The position numbers were made by a program, and so were the translations under genes. Source: Streptomyces sp. CNQ-509 (GTDB taxonomy: Bacteria > Actinomycetota > Actinomycetes > Streptomycetales > Streptomycetaceae). From it: 64,000 bases of DNA. Below, one piece after another: positions 27,377-38,000 of this stretch. Where the stretch lies: assembly GCF_001011035.1 (NCBI RefSeq), contig NZ_CP011492.1, positions 2,985,501-3,049,500 on the forward strand. The letters are read 5' to 3'. The notes under the pieces are model-generated. The model ran no database searches and was not told the DNA's origin. It saw nothing but the letters and a program-made list of their open reading frames with translations. Position 1 is the first letter of the stretch. Each line of letters starts with the position of its first letter.

Positions 27377-27413
27377 ACCCTACAACCGCCCGCGAACTAA
27401 CGACTCAGGACAC
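26285..27413 (-). mobile_element. IS630-family insertion sequence, complete
   Basis: 1129 bp. Terminal inverted repeats begin GTGTCTTGAGTCGTTA on the left and, read inward, GTGTCCTGAGTCGTTA on the right, continuing AATTCGC / GTTCGC (about 21 of 23 matching). Both ends are flanked by TA (26283-26284, 27414-27415), the target duplicated by this family. Confidence 0.92.
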
Positions 27414-27415
27414 TA

Positions 27416-27778
27416 GCTGACTCCCGCTCTCCGGGCTTTCCCTCTGCTCCCATGTACCGGGTCCCCCGCCGCCGAGGTCATTGCCCGGCAGCCCACGCCG
27501 CCACCCAAGTGCTGCCTATGCCTGATGGCCAGCCACCGTATCCGCCTCCCCAAGTTCGACCTGGCGCAGGCATTGACCTCGTCGCGATCAAGGATTTCCC
27601 GGACACGCACTCGGGCAGGGTGACAACGACTCGACGACCCAGCCGTCGTCCTCTGAGCTGCCGTCAAATACCCCCGGAGATCTCTGACGGCTGCGTTCGG
27701 CAGGCATCTCCGGGCGGTAATCCACAGCGCTGCCTTCACTGCCTGGTGCTAACTCCAGGCCAGTAGGAGTGAATTGAC
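27416..27778. other. Gene-free stretch between IS and immunity gene
   Basis: 363 bp. Open frames occur on both strands but show no ribosome site, no recognisable domain and typical overlapping-shadow composition. Probably a decayed remnant; nothing further can be supported. Confidence 0.4.
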
Positions 27779-28078
27779 TCACGGGATGCCAAGAACGCTG
27801 GATACCGCTTCGTGCACCTGAGTCGCAATACGAGTTAGCTGCCTGAGCTCATCCTCGCTGTTGGCAGCCCGCTCTAGTTGCCATTCGATGAACATGGGCG
27901 CGAACCAGATGAGTTGCACGAGTCTAGTTTCCACAGTCTCGCCGATCGGAGGAATCCTGGAAAGTAGCGCTACATACGCTTCGCCAGCCTCTGGATCAAA
28001 TTCCCCAGACCGAAGCTTTCCGAGAAAGCCCGACTCCTCATCCCATGCTTCGTCCAGAAGTTCCAGCAGATCATCCAT
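27779..28078 (-). CDS. Small acidic protein, candidate immunity protein for the Rhs toxin
   Basis: 99 aa, strongly acidic start (MDDLLELLDEAWDEESG), predicted mostly helical, no cysteines. Its ATG is only 2 bp after the TAA of the toxin gene. This is the standard position of immunity genes in polymorphic toxin operons: a small cytoplasmic protein that binds the matching C-terminal toxin domain. GC content is visibly lower (near half) than the chromosome, as often seen for exchanged toxin-immunity cassettes. No named immunity family was recognised. Confidence 0.75.
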   Translation of the reverse strand: MDDLLELLDEAWDEESGFLGKLRSGEFDPEAGEAYVALLSRIPPIGETVETRLVQLIWFAPMFIEWQLERAANSEDELRQLTRIATQVHEAVSSVLGIP

Positions 28079-28080
28079 AT

Positions 28081-31000
28081 TTACCCTCCAGGCCAGTGCC
28101 CGACGATCGCGCCCGCCGGCACTTTCTGCCAGATCAAAACCTCCGAGTCCCTCCTAGCATACGCGCTGTGTCTAGGGCTCGAGGGGAACGGGCCAGTAGA
28201 GATGTCCACGTAGCTAAGCGGAATGCGCCTCAGGTCGATTGCGACCACGCCGTGACCTTTATTGTATTTATCAAAGGTAACGCTGGGGTTCTTGCTTGTC
28301 GAGATCCATGGTGTCATCTTCTTTCCGGCAACATGTGATAGAGGAGTAACCCCCACATTACCAGGATCCCGCGCCGTCAACCCCTTTGCAGGGTCTTCAT
28401 TCTTCGCCAGCGCACGATAGACGATGTTTCCGTCGGGATCCGGCCCCTCGGGCCGGCGACCGCAGTTGTGAACGAGAACTGAAGTGTCGCCCGCCAGCAC
28501 ATAGTATGTGTGTTTGTCGCTGACGGTCAGGTTGTAGACAGTGGTGTGGGTGGTCCAGCGTTCGATGGTTGTGATCTGGATGTGCGTGCCGGCGCTGGTC
28601 TGGAGCCACTGGCCTGTCTGGAGGGCGGTGGCGTCGATCCATTCGCTGAGTTCGGGGACCCAGAAGGGGTGGCCGTCGGTGGCGGTGACGGTGGCGGTCT
28701 TCTTCCCCTGTTTGCCGTCGAGGTCGATCGTGATCTCGACCAGGTTCTTGGATCCGGTGCCGACGATCTCTGCCGTGACGGTTTCGATGCTGGTTTCACC
28801 GGTTTCAGGGTCGGTGGCCAGTACCTTGTCGCCGACCTTCACGTCTTCGATGGGTTTCGTGGTGCCGTCGGCCATCAGAACCGGCGTGCCAGCGGTGAAG
28901 CTATTGCTTTCACAATCAGGCGATTTAGAACCTTCTTTAGGCTTCGCCTCGTCGGCCTTCTTGGCCTTCTTGGCATCCAGGATCTTGTCGGCGATCTTCT
29001 TGCCGGCTTTCACCACGGTCCCGACGGCCTTGGTCATCGGGACTTCCAGGGCAGCGGCCCCGCATTCAAAGTTGAATCCGGGATTCATCAAGCAATCCCA
29101 TCCCGGCACGAAGTTCTCAAACCACCCCTGCACTGTCTCCTTAAAGGGCAGAGTGATATGGGGTATGCAGGCGGGACCGACACAGCTCGGGGCGGTTGTG
29201 AAGGTTGCCTGGGTTGCGGTCGTGGTGCCGCCGCCTCCGCCGCCTCCTCCGCTGCTGCTGCCGCCGCTGGAGACGCTGCGGTTGTAGTTCTTGTGCTGGA
29301 CGACCCGTTCTACGGTCTCCTGGATGAGGTCGATGATGCCGTTCCAGAAGAGGCCGGTGGGGTCGGCGTGGGTGATCGGGTTGTTGTTGGCGTAGGCGTA
29401 TCCCTGCCACTGCTGGGGGTCGGTGAGATCCATCAGTGGGTCGACGGAGATGAATCTGCCGGTTGCCGGATCGTATTCGCGTGCGCCGAGGTGGGTCAGG
29501 CCGGTGGTGGTGTCGGTGGTGCCGCCGACGAAGCCCTTGCTGCCGGGCCAGTCGGCGGGTTCCTGGCCGCGGGGGTTGCCGAAGGGCAGTTCCCGGCGGC
29601 GCTGGAGGTCCGTATTGGCGGCGTTGACGGCGAGTTGGCCGGTGGCGTGGTGGTCGGCGATGGTGAACCAGACGCTGCCGTCGTCTTCCTGGACGGCCTG
29701 GTGGCCGTCGCCGAGGTCGTAGTAGCGGGTGGCCTTGGCCTTCGTGGCGCCCTTGGGGAGGGTGACCTCGGTGTGGCCGAGGTAAAGGGTGGTCTCGGTG
29801 GGGGTGCGGCCGATGAGGCGGTTGCCGTCGGCGTCGTAGAGGTATGAGGTGCTCTTCGTGCCGCCGGCGCCGTCCGGTACGGAGACCGAAGCCAGATGGC
29901 CCTCCGCGTCCCAGGTCAGGTTCTGGGTGCTGCCGGCCAGGGTGCGGGTCTTCGTGTTGCCGGCTTCGTCGTAGGTGTAGCTGTCGGTGCTGGTGCCCGT
30001 GGGGCCGGTGCTGGTCACGTCGGTGAGGGCGTGGGGCTGCGGCTGGCCGGGGGTGGGGTAGCTGTAGGTGTACTTGGTGTCCTGGGCTGCGCCGCCGGGT
30101 GCGGTGTGGTCGGTGTGGGTGGTGCGGTTGCCGGCCTTGTCGTAGGTGAAGGACTGCCAGTACGCAGCCGGGCCGCCCACGATCCCTGGGGACGGTGCTG
30201 TCTCGCAGTTCTCGTCGGCTTCGGTCCAGGCTTCGGTCATGCGGCGCAGGTAGTCGTAGGTGAAGCACTGGTTGTCGGTGCCGGTGCGGTTGACGTCGGA
30301 GACCGAGGTGATGTTGCCGGTCTCGTCGTAGGCGTAGGTGGCGTACTTATCGACACCGGGGACGTTCTCCCGGTCCACGCGGGAGTTCTTCAGGCGCTGG
30401 GTGCCCCACTCGTAGGTGTTGGTGATCCTTGCGCGCCGGCCGCCATCGCTGGCGGCCAGGTCGTACTGCATCGGCTGGCCGGTGTTGCGGTAGGCGAGGA
30501 CGGACGAGCTGCCCCAGGCTCCGTACGCCTTGGTGGGCCGCAGGATGTCGTCGTATGCGAAGGTCATGCCGCCGCCGGGCAGTGATCCGGCCGCGGAGTA
30601 GGTTTCCCCGGCGACCAGGCCGTTGGCCTTGTACGAGGTGCCGTCCTGGTAGGTGCCGGCCAGCGCTCCTTCCTTGGCGGGGATGGTGACGGCTGTTCTG
30701 TACGGCCGGTAGAGCTGGTCGTAGGCGGTGACCCGGGAGGTGTAGGCGGCGCCGTCTTCGTAGCGGGTGGAGGCGGCGAGTTGGCCCTTGGCGCCGGCGA
30801 TGGTGTCGTAGACCCACTGGGACCGCAGGGTTCCGGTCGGTGAGTCGTCACGCAGCTCGGTCTTGCGGCCCAGGCCGTCGTAGACGTGGGCGAGCTTCAC
30901 TCCGCGGGCGTCGGTGGTGGTGGTGAGCTGGCCGCGGTCGTCGTACGTGGAGGTGGTGGTGCCCTTGTCGGGGTCGTTCGCCGTAATCTGCCGGCCGAGC

Positions 31001-34000
31001 TGGTCGTAGCTGTAGGACCATTCGTTGCCTGCGGGGTCGGTGAACTTGGCCAGCTCCCCGCGGGGGGTGTAGTCGTAGCGGGTGGTGTCGTAGGCGGCCT
31101 CGGCCGCGCGGGCGTGGTGCTGGCGCAGTTCGGTGGTCTGGCCGCGGGCGTCGGTCAGCGTGGTGGTGGCGGTGCCGCCTTGCGGCGGGATGACGGTGGT
31201 GCGGTCGCCGTGGTAGCTGGTGGTCGTGGTGGCGAGGATCCGGTGGGGGTTGCCTTCGCCGTTGCCGGAGACCTGCTCCTCTTTGATGACGCGGCCGAGA
31301 CCGTCGTAGCCGAACCAGGTCTGGCTCTCCACGCTCAGCGCATCCGCGGGCTCGAACAGGGCCGCAGCGGGGGCGCCGGTGGTGTAGTACTGGGAGAAGA
31401 TCTTCTCCCTCAGGCCGCGCTCGTCGTAGAACACGTCATTGACCAGCCGCCCGCCCTCGGGCCCGGGGGTCTGGGTCTGGCGCTCGCGCAGGAAGCCGTC
31501 GTACAGCAAGTAGGAGGTCAGCTGCCCGCCGCCGCCCTCGGTGAGCGTCTTGGTGGATACGGCGACCGGTTTGCCCTCGGTGACCTGGTAGTCGAACTCG
31601 TGGGTGGGCAGCTGGCTGGTCGTGCGGTTGGGCAGCCAGACTTTGGTCGAGCGGCCGAGTGCGTCGTAGGCGAACTCGGTGGCCTTTCCGTTGGTGTCGG
31701 TTTCCCTGATCGGCAGGCCGCGCAGCGTGGCCACGTCCGTCGTCGTGGTCTGCGCGGTGGTGGCGTCTCCGGCCTTGGCCGGCGGGCTCGTCGTGACGAC
31801 CTGGGTGACGAGGCCGCTGGCAGGTTTGTACTGGGTTTTGTCGGTGCGGGCGTCGTCCCGCTGCGTCCGTGAGACGAACGCGCCGGCCGCGTCGAACACC
31901 AGGTTCGCGGTCAGGTCGGTGCTGCTGGTCTCGCGGCCGTAGGCGTCGTAGGTTGCGCCGGATTCCAGGTAGACCGCCTCGGAGGCGGTGTGGGACTTCA
32001 GTACGGCGGTGGCGGTGGCGTCGCCCTTCGTCGGCTTGCCGGGGGCGGCGGTGATGGCGTCGCCGTCGTAGGCGGTGCGGGTATCGGAGATCACGTCCTT
32101 GGTGCGGTCCACCGTCCCGTCGCAGCCCTTGGCGACCGTCTCGACCCGGGCGGGCAGAGTGAGGATGTTGTCGTCCGCGTTGGTCGCGTACGTGGTGCGG
32201 GTGCAGCGGTTGTCGGCCGCGGTGGAGGTGTCGCCGAAGTCGTCGACGTGGGTGACGCGCCCGGCGATGGTGTCGTAGGTGTTGCTGACCTGGGTGGTGC
32301 GCCAGTCGGTGCCGGCGCCGTTGTCCAGGGAGGTGAAGGTCTTGCGCTGCGCGGCGCCGGTGAAGTTGGCGGTGACCGTGCCCCAGTTGCGTTCCTTCTT
32401 CGCCGTCTGGTGGTGCCAGGGCCGGCTGACGGCCTTGTTCAGTACCTTGCCGCCGGGGCCGGAGAATTCGACCGTCTTGTACGCGAATCCGGCGGCCGAC
32501 TCATGGTCGGTGAGCGGGTCGCCCTCGCCGGTGCCGAGGCTGACGGACACGTTCTTGGTGCCGCCGGCGGGGCTCTCTCGGTCGCCGTGCATTCCGCGCA
32601 GGAAGTAGGTGTCGGACTGCGACTTCATCGCCTCGTCGCCGAGCAGCCCCCCGGCTTTGACCCGCACCTGGCCGTAGCCTCGCCACTGCGACCAGGTCTT
32701 GAACTTCTCCTTCGTCAGCCCGTCGTCATCGTCGTAGTGCCAGGCCGCCCCGCCCAGGTACTCGTAGCGGGTCATCGAGCCGGCAGCACCCCCGGTGCGG
32801 TCGGTGCTGGCCACGGAGGTGGTGACGTACTTGTTGAACCACTGCCGCTCCGGATCGGCGGTGGCACTGCCGCCGATGTACTGGGGGAAGCAGCGGGTGG
32901 TGTTGGTCTGCGGGGTGGGCAGGTCGTTCCAGTTACAGGCCGGTTCGGAGTAGTTGGCGGTGATCTTGCCGCCGTATTCGTCGGAGATGCTCTCCAGCCG
33001 GGCTTTGATGAAGGGCGCGTAGCCGTCTCCGGTCTTGTCCAGGCGGTTGGCCAGTTGAGTGTAGGTGAAGGTGGTCTTCGGCAGGGTGATCGCCGGGGTG
33101 GCGGTGTGGCCGGTGCGCTGGATCGAGTCGAGCAGGAGCTGGTAGTCGATGTCGGCCTGGCCCCAGCGGTGTTGCAGTTTCCAGGAGTCGACCGGGCCGT
33201 AGGTCCCGTCGCTCTTGAGGACCTCGGTGGTCACTTCGGTCAGGCGCTTGCGGGTCCAGAAGCTGGGCGCAAGTCTGCCCTGGTCGCAGGTGGCTGTTTC
33301 GCCGCAGTTCAGGTCCCAGGGTGTGTCGTACCAGTAGGCGGAGTCGGTGCTGATCGAGTCGCAGGTCGTCTGTGCGTTGGGAAGGCATCGCTCGCTGCTG
33401 CTGAAGTCGACCTTGGCCAGGGGCTTCGTGTCGTACACGGAGGAGTGCTTCAGCCCGTACTCGATACGGTCCAGGCTGCCGCCGCGGGTGTAGCGGGTGT
33501 TGTTGTCCGCCTTCAGGTTGCGGCCGTAGGAGTTCTCCTCCTGGTGGTAGTAGTAGGAGATGGCGTTGCCGTGGGGGTCGACGACGTAGTCGAGGTTCCA
33601 GCGCCAGGCCTGCTGGCACCAGGACGAGCCGAAGCCGGCGGCGTCGTGGCACGGCTCGCCGGAGTCGTCGCCGAACACCGGGACCTTCCAGGCCGAACCG
33701 GTGGTCTCCTTGCCGCTGGCCCAGCCGGGCAGGCGGTTGTAGCCGAAGTAGTAGCGGATGCCGTTGGGGTCGGTCAGCCGCCAGTATTCGCCGTCGTTGT
33801 CGCCGTTGCCGCGGTCTGCTGAGGCGAGGCGCTTGATGCGGGTGCCGTCGTCCTTCTTCAGCTTCCACTCGTCGGCGCCGGCCGGGACGAGTTCACCGGC
33901 TTGGCCGTTGAAGGAGATGAACGCGTTGTCGTAGCCCCAGCACAGGTCGGCCGGCTTGTTGCCGTCGGGGTGTTCGACCCCGTCGTCCGCGCACGGCTTG

Positions 34001-34965
34001 TAGCGGCGCTCGATGAACCCGGGCCACATCTCGAATCCGTCGCCGACCCACGAGGACTGATTGTTGGTGCCGCCCGTGCGGCCGTCTACGCCACCGGAGG
34101 AGTACGACAGGCCGACCTTCGGAGTCAGCTCGCCCGGCACCTCCGGAACAGGGATGTCGTACTCCCAGGTGAAGTCGCCCGTGTTCAGGTTGGTGTTCCA
34201 GGTGGCAGAGGGAGAAAGCTGGGTGGCCTTGAAGTCACCCTGGTCGCCTTCCGCCGCGGTGGTGACAGCCAGGACGGTCGGCTCGCCGGCGCGCAGAGCG
34301 ACCGCGTTGCCGGTCAGGATCTGGCTCTCGGTGTCGTTGGTCGTCGCGACAGGCGTGGCCGTGCGGCAGGCGGACTTCGCCGGGGTGGTGAGTGCACAGG
34401 CGGGCAACTGGACCAGCGTGAGCCGGGAGGCATAGGTGCCGCCATATGCCTCCGCGAAGCTGCTGTAGTCCAGTTCGACGCCGGCACGGCCCTGCGTACC
34501 GTCCTTGCCGGTGATGCTGAACACGGGCCCGTTGGCGCCGGTCTTCTCCGCAGTCGTGCTGTCCAAGGTCGTGATCTCGGCTCGGCCGGTCGCGAGCTGC
34601 TTGGCACCCTTCATACCGGCGTTCGCCGCGAGCAGCCGGACGGGCGGCCCGCCGGCGGAATCCGCCTTGCGGGCGCCCGCGGCTGGTATCTCGACGGTCG
34701 TGCTACCAGGTTCGGGCCATGCCGCCTTGGGTGCTCGTACTGGTGTGCGGGGGCCGTCGCTCTGAGGGCGGGGCTTGACTTTGCCCACCGTGCCGGGAAC
34801 CACCTCGCCGGGCGAGGGTGCTTGGGGCAGTGCGCCGCTGTCGGCGGTGGCCGCCGGTAGTGCCGCGGCCTGCAGCAGCGTAGCGCTCATCACCGCCGCC
34901 GCACCGAGAGCCACCTTCCGGCGCAGCCCGGCGCCGATGTGCCCACGCGATCTGATCATGCTCAT
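28081..34965 (-). CDS. Secreted Rhs/YD-repeat polymorphic toxin with Hint domain and ART-like tip
   Basis: 2294 aa; ATG preceded by GGAGGGG. Signal region residues 1-42 (ALPAATADSG). The N-terminal part has SYSSGGVDGRTGGTNNQSSW, typical of Streptomyces Rhs proteins. YD repeats run from about 1200 to 1780 (for example YDALGRSTKVW, YDQLGRQITANDPDKG). The Rhs core end LGAREYDPATGRFISVDPL is near 1825. A Hint autoprocessing domain spans about 2022-2168 (SFTAGTPVLMADGTTKPIED ... TDGHPFWV ... VLVHNC). The 126-residue toxin tip has VYRALAKNEDP, WISTSKNPSVTFDKY and RDSEVLIWQKVP, matching the R-S-E arrangement of ADP-ribosyltransferases. Likely delivered outside, the tip being released by Hint cleavage at HN-C; the ART assignment is by motif only. 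Confidence 0.88.
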   Translation of the reverse strand: MSMIRSRGHIGAGLRRKVALGAAAVMSATLLQAAALPAATADSGALPQAPSPGEVVPGTVGKVKPRPQSDGPRTPVRAPKAAWPEPGSTTVEIPAAGARKADSAGGPPVRLLAANAGMKGAKQLATGRAEITTLDSTTAEKTGANGPVFSITGKDGTQGRAGVELDYSSFAEAYGGTYASRLTLVQLPACALTTPAKSACRTATPVATTNDTESQILTGNAVALRAGEPTVLAVTTAAEGDQGDFKATQLSPSATWNTNLNTGDFTWEYDIPVPEVPGELTPKVGLSYSSGGVDGRTGGTNNQSSWVGDGFEMWPGFIERRYKPCADDGVEHPDGNKPADLCWGYDNAFISFNGQAGELVPAGADEWKLKKDDGTRIKRLASADRGNGDNDGEYWRLTDPNGIRYYFGYNRLPGWASGKETTGSAWKVPVFGDDSGEPCHDAAGFGSSWCQQAWRWNLDYVVDPHGNAISYYYHQEENSYGRNLKADNNTRYTRGGSLDRIEYGLKHSSVYDTKPLAKVDFSSSERCLPNAQTTCDSISTDSAYWYDTPWDLNCGETATCDQGRLAPSFWTRKRLTEVTTEVLKSDGTYGPVDSWKLQHRWGQADIDYQLLLDSIQRTGHTATPAITLPKTTFTYTQLANRLDKTGDGYAPFIKARLESISDEYGGKITANYSEPACNWNDLPTPQTNTTRCFPQYIGGSATADPERQWFNKYVTTSVASTDRTGGAAGSMTRYEYLGGAAWHYDDDDGLTKEKFKTWSQWRGYGQVRVKAGGLLGDEAMKSQSDTYFLRGMHGDRESPAGGTKNVSVSLGTGEGDPLTDHESAAGFAYKTVEFSGPGGKVLNKAVSRPWHHQTAKKERNWGTVTANFTGAAQRKTFTSLDNGAGTDWRTTQVSNTYDTIAGRVTHVDDFGDTSTAADNRCTRTTYATNADDNILTLPARVETVAKGCDGTVDRTKDVISDTRTAYDGDAITAAPGKPTKGDATATAVLKSHTASEAVYLESGATYDAYGRETSSTDLTANLVFDAAGAFVSRTQRDDARTDKTQYKPASGLVTQVVTTSPPAKAGDATTAQTTTTDVATLRGLPIRETDTNGKATEFAYDALGRSTKVWLPNRTTSQLPTHEFDYQVTEGKPVAVSTKTLTEGGGGQLTSYLLYDGFLRERQTQTPGPEGGRLVNDVFYDERGLREKIFSQYYTTGAPAAALFEPADALSVESQTWFGYDGLGRVIKEEQVSGNGEGNPHRILATTTTSYHGDRTTVIPPQGGTATTTLTDARGQTTELRQHHARAAEAAYDTTRYDYTPRGELAKFTDPAGNEWSYSYDQLGRQITANDPDKGTTTSTYDDRGQLTTTTDARGVKLAHVYDGLGRKTELRDDSPTGTLRSQWVYDTIAGAKGQLAASTRYEDGAAYTSRVTAYDQLYRPYRTAVTIPAKEGALAGTYQDGTSYKANGLVAGETYSAAGSLPGGGMTFAYDDILRPTKAYGAWGSSSVLAYRNTGQPMQYDLAASDGGRRARITNTYEWGTQRLKNSRVDRENVPGVDKYATYAYDETGNITSVSDVNRTGTDNQCFTYDYLRRMTEAWTEADENCETAPSPGIVGGPAAYWQSFTYDKAGNRTTHTDHTAPGGAAQDTKYTYSYPTPGQPQPHALTDVTSTGPTGTSTDSYTYDEAGNTKTRTLAGSTQNLTWDAEGHLASVSVPDGAGGTKSTSYLYDADGNRLIGRTPTETTLYLGHTEVTLPKGATKAKATRYYDLGDGHQAVQEDDGSVWFTIADHHATGQLAVNAANTDLQRRRELPFGNPRGQEPADWPGSKGFVGGTTDTTTGLTHLGAREYDPATGRFISVDPLMDLTDPQQWQGYAYANNNPITHADPTGLFWNGIIDLIQETVERVVQHKNYNRSVSSGGSSSGGGGGGGGTTTATQATFTTAPSCVGPACIPHITLPFKETVQGWFENFVPGWDCLMNPGFNFECGAAALEVPMTKAVGTVVKAGKKIADKILDAKKAKKADEAKPKEGSKSPDCESNSFTAGTPVLMADGTTKPIEDVKVGDKVLATDPETGETSIETVTAEIVGTGSKNLVEITIDLDGKQGKKTATVTATDGHPFWVPELSEWIDATALQTGQWLQTSAGTHIQITTIERWTTHTTVYNLTVSDKHTYYVLAGDTSVLVHNCGRRPEGPDPDGNIVYRALAKNEDPAKGLTARDPGNVGVTPLSHVAGKKMTPWISTSKNPSVTFDKYNKGHGVVAIDLRRIPLSYVDISTGPFPSSPRHSAYARRDSEVLIWQKVPAGAIVGHWPGG

Positions 34966-34987
34966 GCTTGCCCCTCCCGGGCGCGGC

Positions 34988-35010
34988 GCCCGCTGTCCAA
35001 GGCAGCGGGC
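34988..35010 (-). terminator. Intercistronic hairpin between LamG and Rhs genes
   Basis: 8-bp arms GCCCGCTG/CAGCGGGC with a 7-nt loop in the 91-bp gap. No U-run follows, so partial termination or mRNA processing is more likely than a full stop. Confidence 0.5.
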
Positions 35011-35056
35011 ACCAGAAGAGAAGATCGAAGACTTGCTGGCGGAATTCGGCGGTGTG

Positions 35057-38000
35057 TCAGCCGCCCGGCGGAACCTGGGTGGGCACGTCGAACCACTGGG
35101 AGGCGAGCCAGGCGACCTGGTCTTCGCTCAGCGGGCCCTGGAAGGCCCAGACGTCATCGATCGTGCCGGGGAAGTACTCATCGAAGCCGCCGGCAGTCTT
35201 CGCGCGGCCGATCTGCAGTTCACCGGTGGCCTTGAACGACTGCGCGTGTTCCGCCCACGGCACCAGGTCCTTGCACCCGGCCTGGTCTGGCTCACCGTCG
35301 CCGTCGCTGTCGGAGCAGGCGGTCTCTTCCAGCACGCCGTTGACGTACAGCTTCAGCTCCCGGGCGAAGCCGTCGTACACCAGGGCCAGGTGGTTCCACT
35401 CGCGAACGTCGTAGAAGTTCCCGTTGTCCGCGCGCACCACCGGCGCATCCGCGGCATCGGATGAAGGCAGCACGACCTGCCACCTTCCCGGCGCATTCGG
35501 ATCCGCCGCGTCCGGCAGATACCGGACGGAGAAGGCGCTGGTGGCGCCGCCTTCGGCACTGGCTACCGTCACCGCACCGCCGGGCATGGCCGCGGCCTGG
35601 GCCCAGCCGGTCACGGTGAAACTGCCTGATGTATCCACCGGCATGCTCGCGGCGGCATGGTCGTCGACGCCGTCGAGTTGCAGGCCGGAGAAGTCGATCC
35701 AGCCTGCACCCAGTTTCGCTCCACCCTCCACGGTCATGGGCCTGCCCTCCCCGCTGGCGTCCGGGGAGGTGGCCGGGACGCTGTCCGACACCTCCTCGAA
35801 CAGCCACCGGCCCTTCACGAAGGCACGCTGCTTGTAGAGCTGCTGGACTTCGGCCGGGGAGATGGGGCGGTCGAAGAGGCGGACGTCGTCGATGGTGCCG
35901 GGGAAGTGGCTCTTGAGGACGTTGTTGACGGAGACGGCGCCGACGTACATGGAGCCGGCGGCGTAGAAGGCGTCCACGAGGGTGGTGGAGCCGGCTTTCT
36001 TGCCGTTGATGTACAGAGTGAGGGTGTTGGCCGTGGTGTCGTGGACGCCGACGAGGTGTGCCCAGGTGCCTGCGTGGGCGTCTCCCGGTTGGTCGGCCAT
36101 GGCCCGGATGATGGGTGCGCCGGGGGTGTCGGAGGCGTACTGGTTGAAGACCCAGCGGTCGTAGGCGGCGGAGTAGTAGAGCTCGAAGCCCAGCGCGAAC
36201 TCGCCTGCCTGTGCCACGACGGTCGCCTGGCGGTCCGGTTTGGCATCCAGCTTTGCCCAGGCGGAGACGGCGAAGGACCGTTCGCTGTTGATGTGCGGTC
36301 CGGAGGTCTGTCCGATACGGGCGTAGCCGTCGGTGCCGTTGAACTTCGACGCCTTGCCCGCTACACCGGGCACGCCGGTGGTCACGCCGCCGTGGTAGCG
36401 GGCGGGGAGGACACCGCCGCGGCCGGAGACCTCGGTGGCGCCTGCCGGTTCGTCGAGTTCGAAGACGGCGATGGCGGGGCGGCCTGGGTCGCCGACGGGC
36501 TGCTTGGCGTAGAGCTTGTCGACCTCGTCCTGCGCGATGCGCTTGTCGAAGATCTGGACCTTGTCGAGGGTGCCGGGGAAGAAGTCCTTGGCCACCCCGG
36601 CCGCCGAACCGGCACCGAGTTGCAGACCGCGGCGCGCGTTCCAGGTACTGACGAAGGCGGTCTCGCCGACGAGGGTGCCGTTGACGAACAGCCGCAGCTT
36701 GTCCTCGACGGAGTCGTACGAGCCGACCAGATGGGTCCAACTGCCGGTCTGGACGCCGCCGGGGTTGGGTGCCATGGCCCGGGAGACGGTGGCGTCGGGG
36801 GTGTCGGCGGAGAAGCCGTTGAAGATCCAGCGGTCATGGGCGGCCGCGTAGTGCAGCGCGAAACCCATCCGCTCGTTACCCGGCTGCGAGGCAACCACCG
36901 CCGCGCCTGCCGTCGGCTTGGCATCCAGCTTCACCCACGCCGAGACGGTGAAACCGCCGGTGTTGTTGACGGCTGACAGGTCGGTGGCCGCGTAGGCGTC
37001 GGTGCCGTTGAGGCCGAGCGCGGTGCCGTCGGTCCCGGCGGCACCGGTGGTCGCCCCGCCCTTGAGGGCAAGGGTCCGCGCGGGCGTGGAGCCCTCCGCC
37101 TGTGTGGCACCGGCCGACTCATCGAGCTGCCACGTCGCGCGATCCGGCTGGCCCGCCTTCACCCGAAACTGGTAGGTGCGGATCGTGCTGTTGTTCCCGG
37201 CCGTATCGAAGGACTGGACGGTGATGAAGTTCAACCCGGACCGGGTCGGAAGGATCTTCACGTCCCTGGCAGCGCCACCGGAAGTGGAGATCTGATTGCC
37301 GGGGACGGGGTCGCCGTTGATGCCGTACCAGTAGCGGTTCGCATCTGACGAGGGCGAGTCGAGAGTGAACGTCCCGTACTGGCCCACCCCGTCGAGCCAT
37401 GGATCATTCGGGTCCGCCGGATCAGATTCCGGATACTCACCTGACACGACGGTGGGCGCCGCTGGCTCGTTCGTGTCCCAGACGAAGTAGCAGGCGGTCT
37501 TCGTATCGCCCGCGTACGACCACGGGGACCACTGCGCCCCGTCATAGGCGCGGGCATACCAGTTCACGTTCTCGTTCTTCGGGATGGGGTTGGAGCCCGA
37601 ATTCGGCAGTGAGACCGTGAAACTGGATCCGGACGGCTCGAACGGAGTCCGGGACGGACTCCACCTATGAGTTACACCGCTCGCGTCGGTCCACTTGGCC
37701 TGGAACTGCACCGCGACGTGGTCGCCGTCCGGGTCCCGGATCTCGTTGGCAGAAATCTTGCCCAGCGAGCGGATGCGGGCCTTCTCACCGGGCCGCTTGC
37801 ACACCCCGCCGTACTCCATGGTGAGTTGCGCCATCTTGATCTGCGGCGGCGGGCGGTTGTACTTCACCCGCAGGAACGCCTTGTCCGAGAACCGCTTCCA
37901 CGCGTACTTGTCGTCCTCGCTCGCCGCACGCAACCCGAACGTCATCGTCGACCACTTGTTGTTGGCCGCCTGCTGCACCGCGGACTTGATACCGAACTCG

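Noticed and set aside
27413..27766. Overlapping open frames on both strands after the IS element
   Set aside because: No recognisable domain, no ribosome site, and both frames are mutual shadows.
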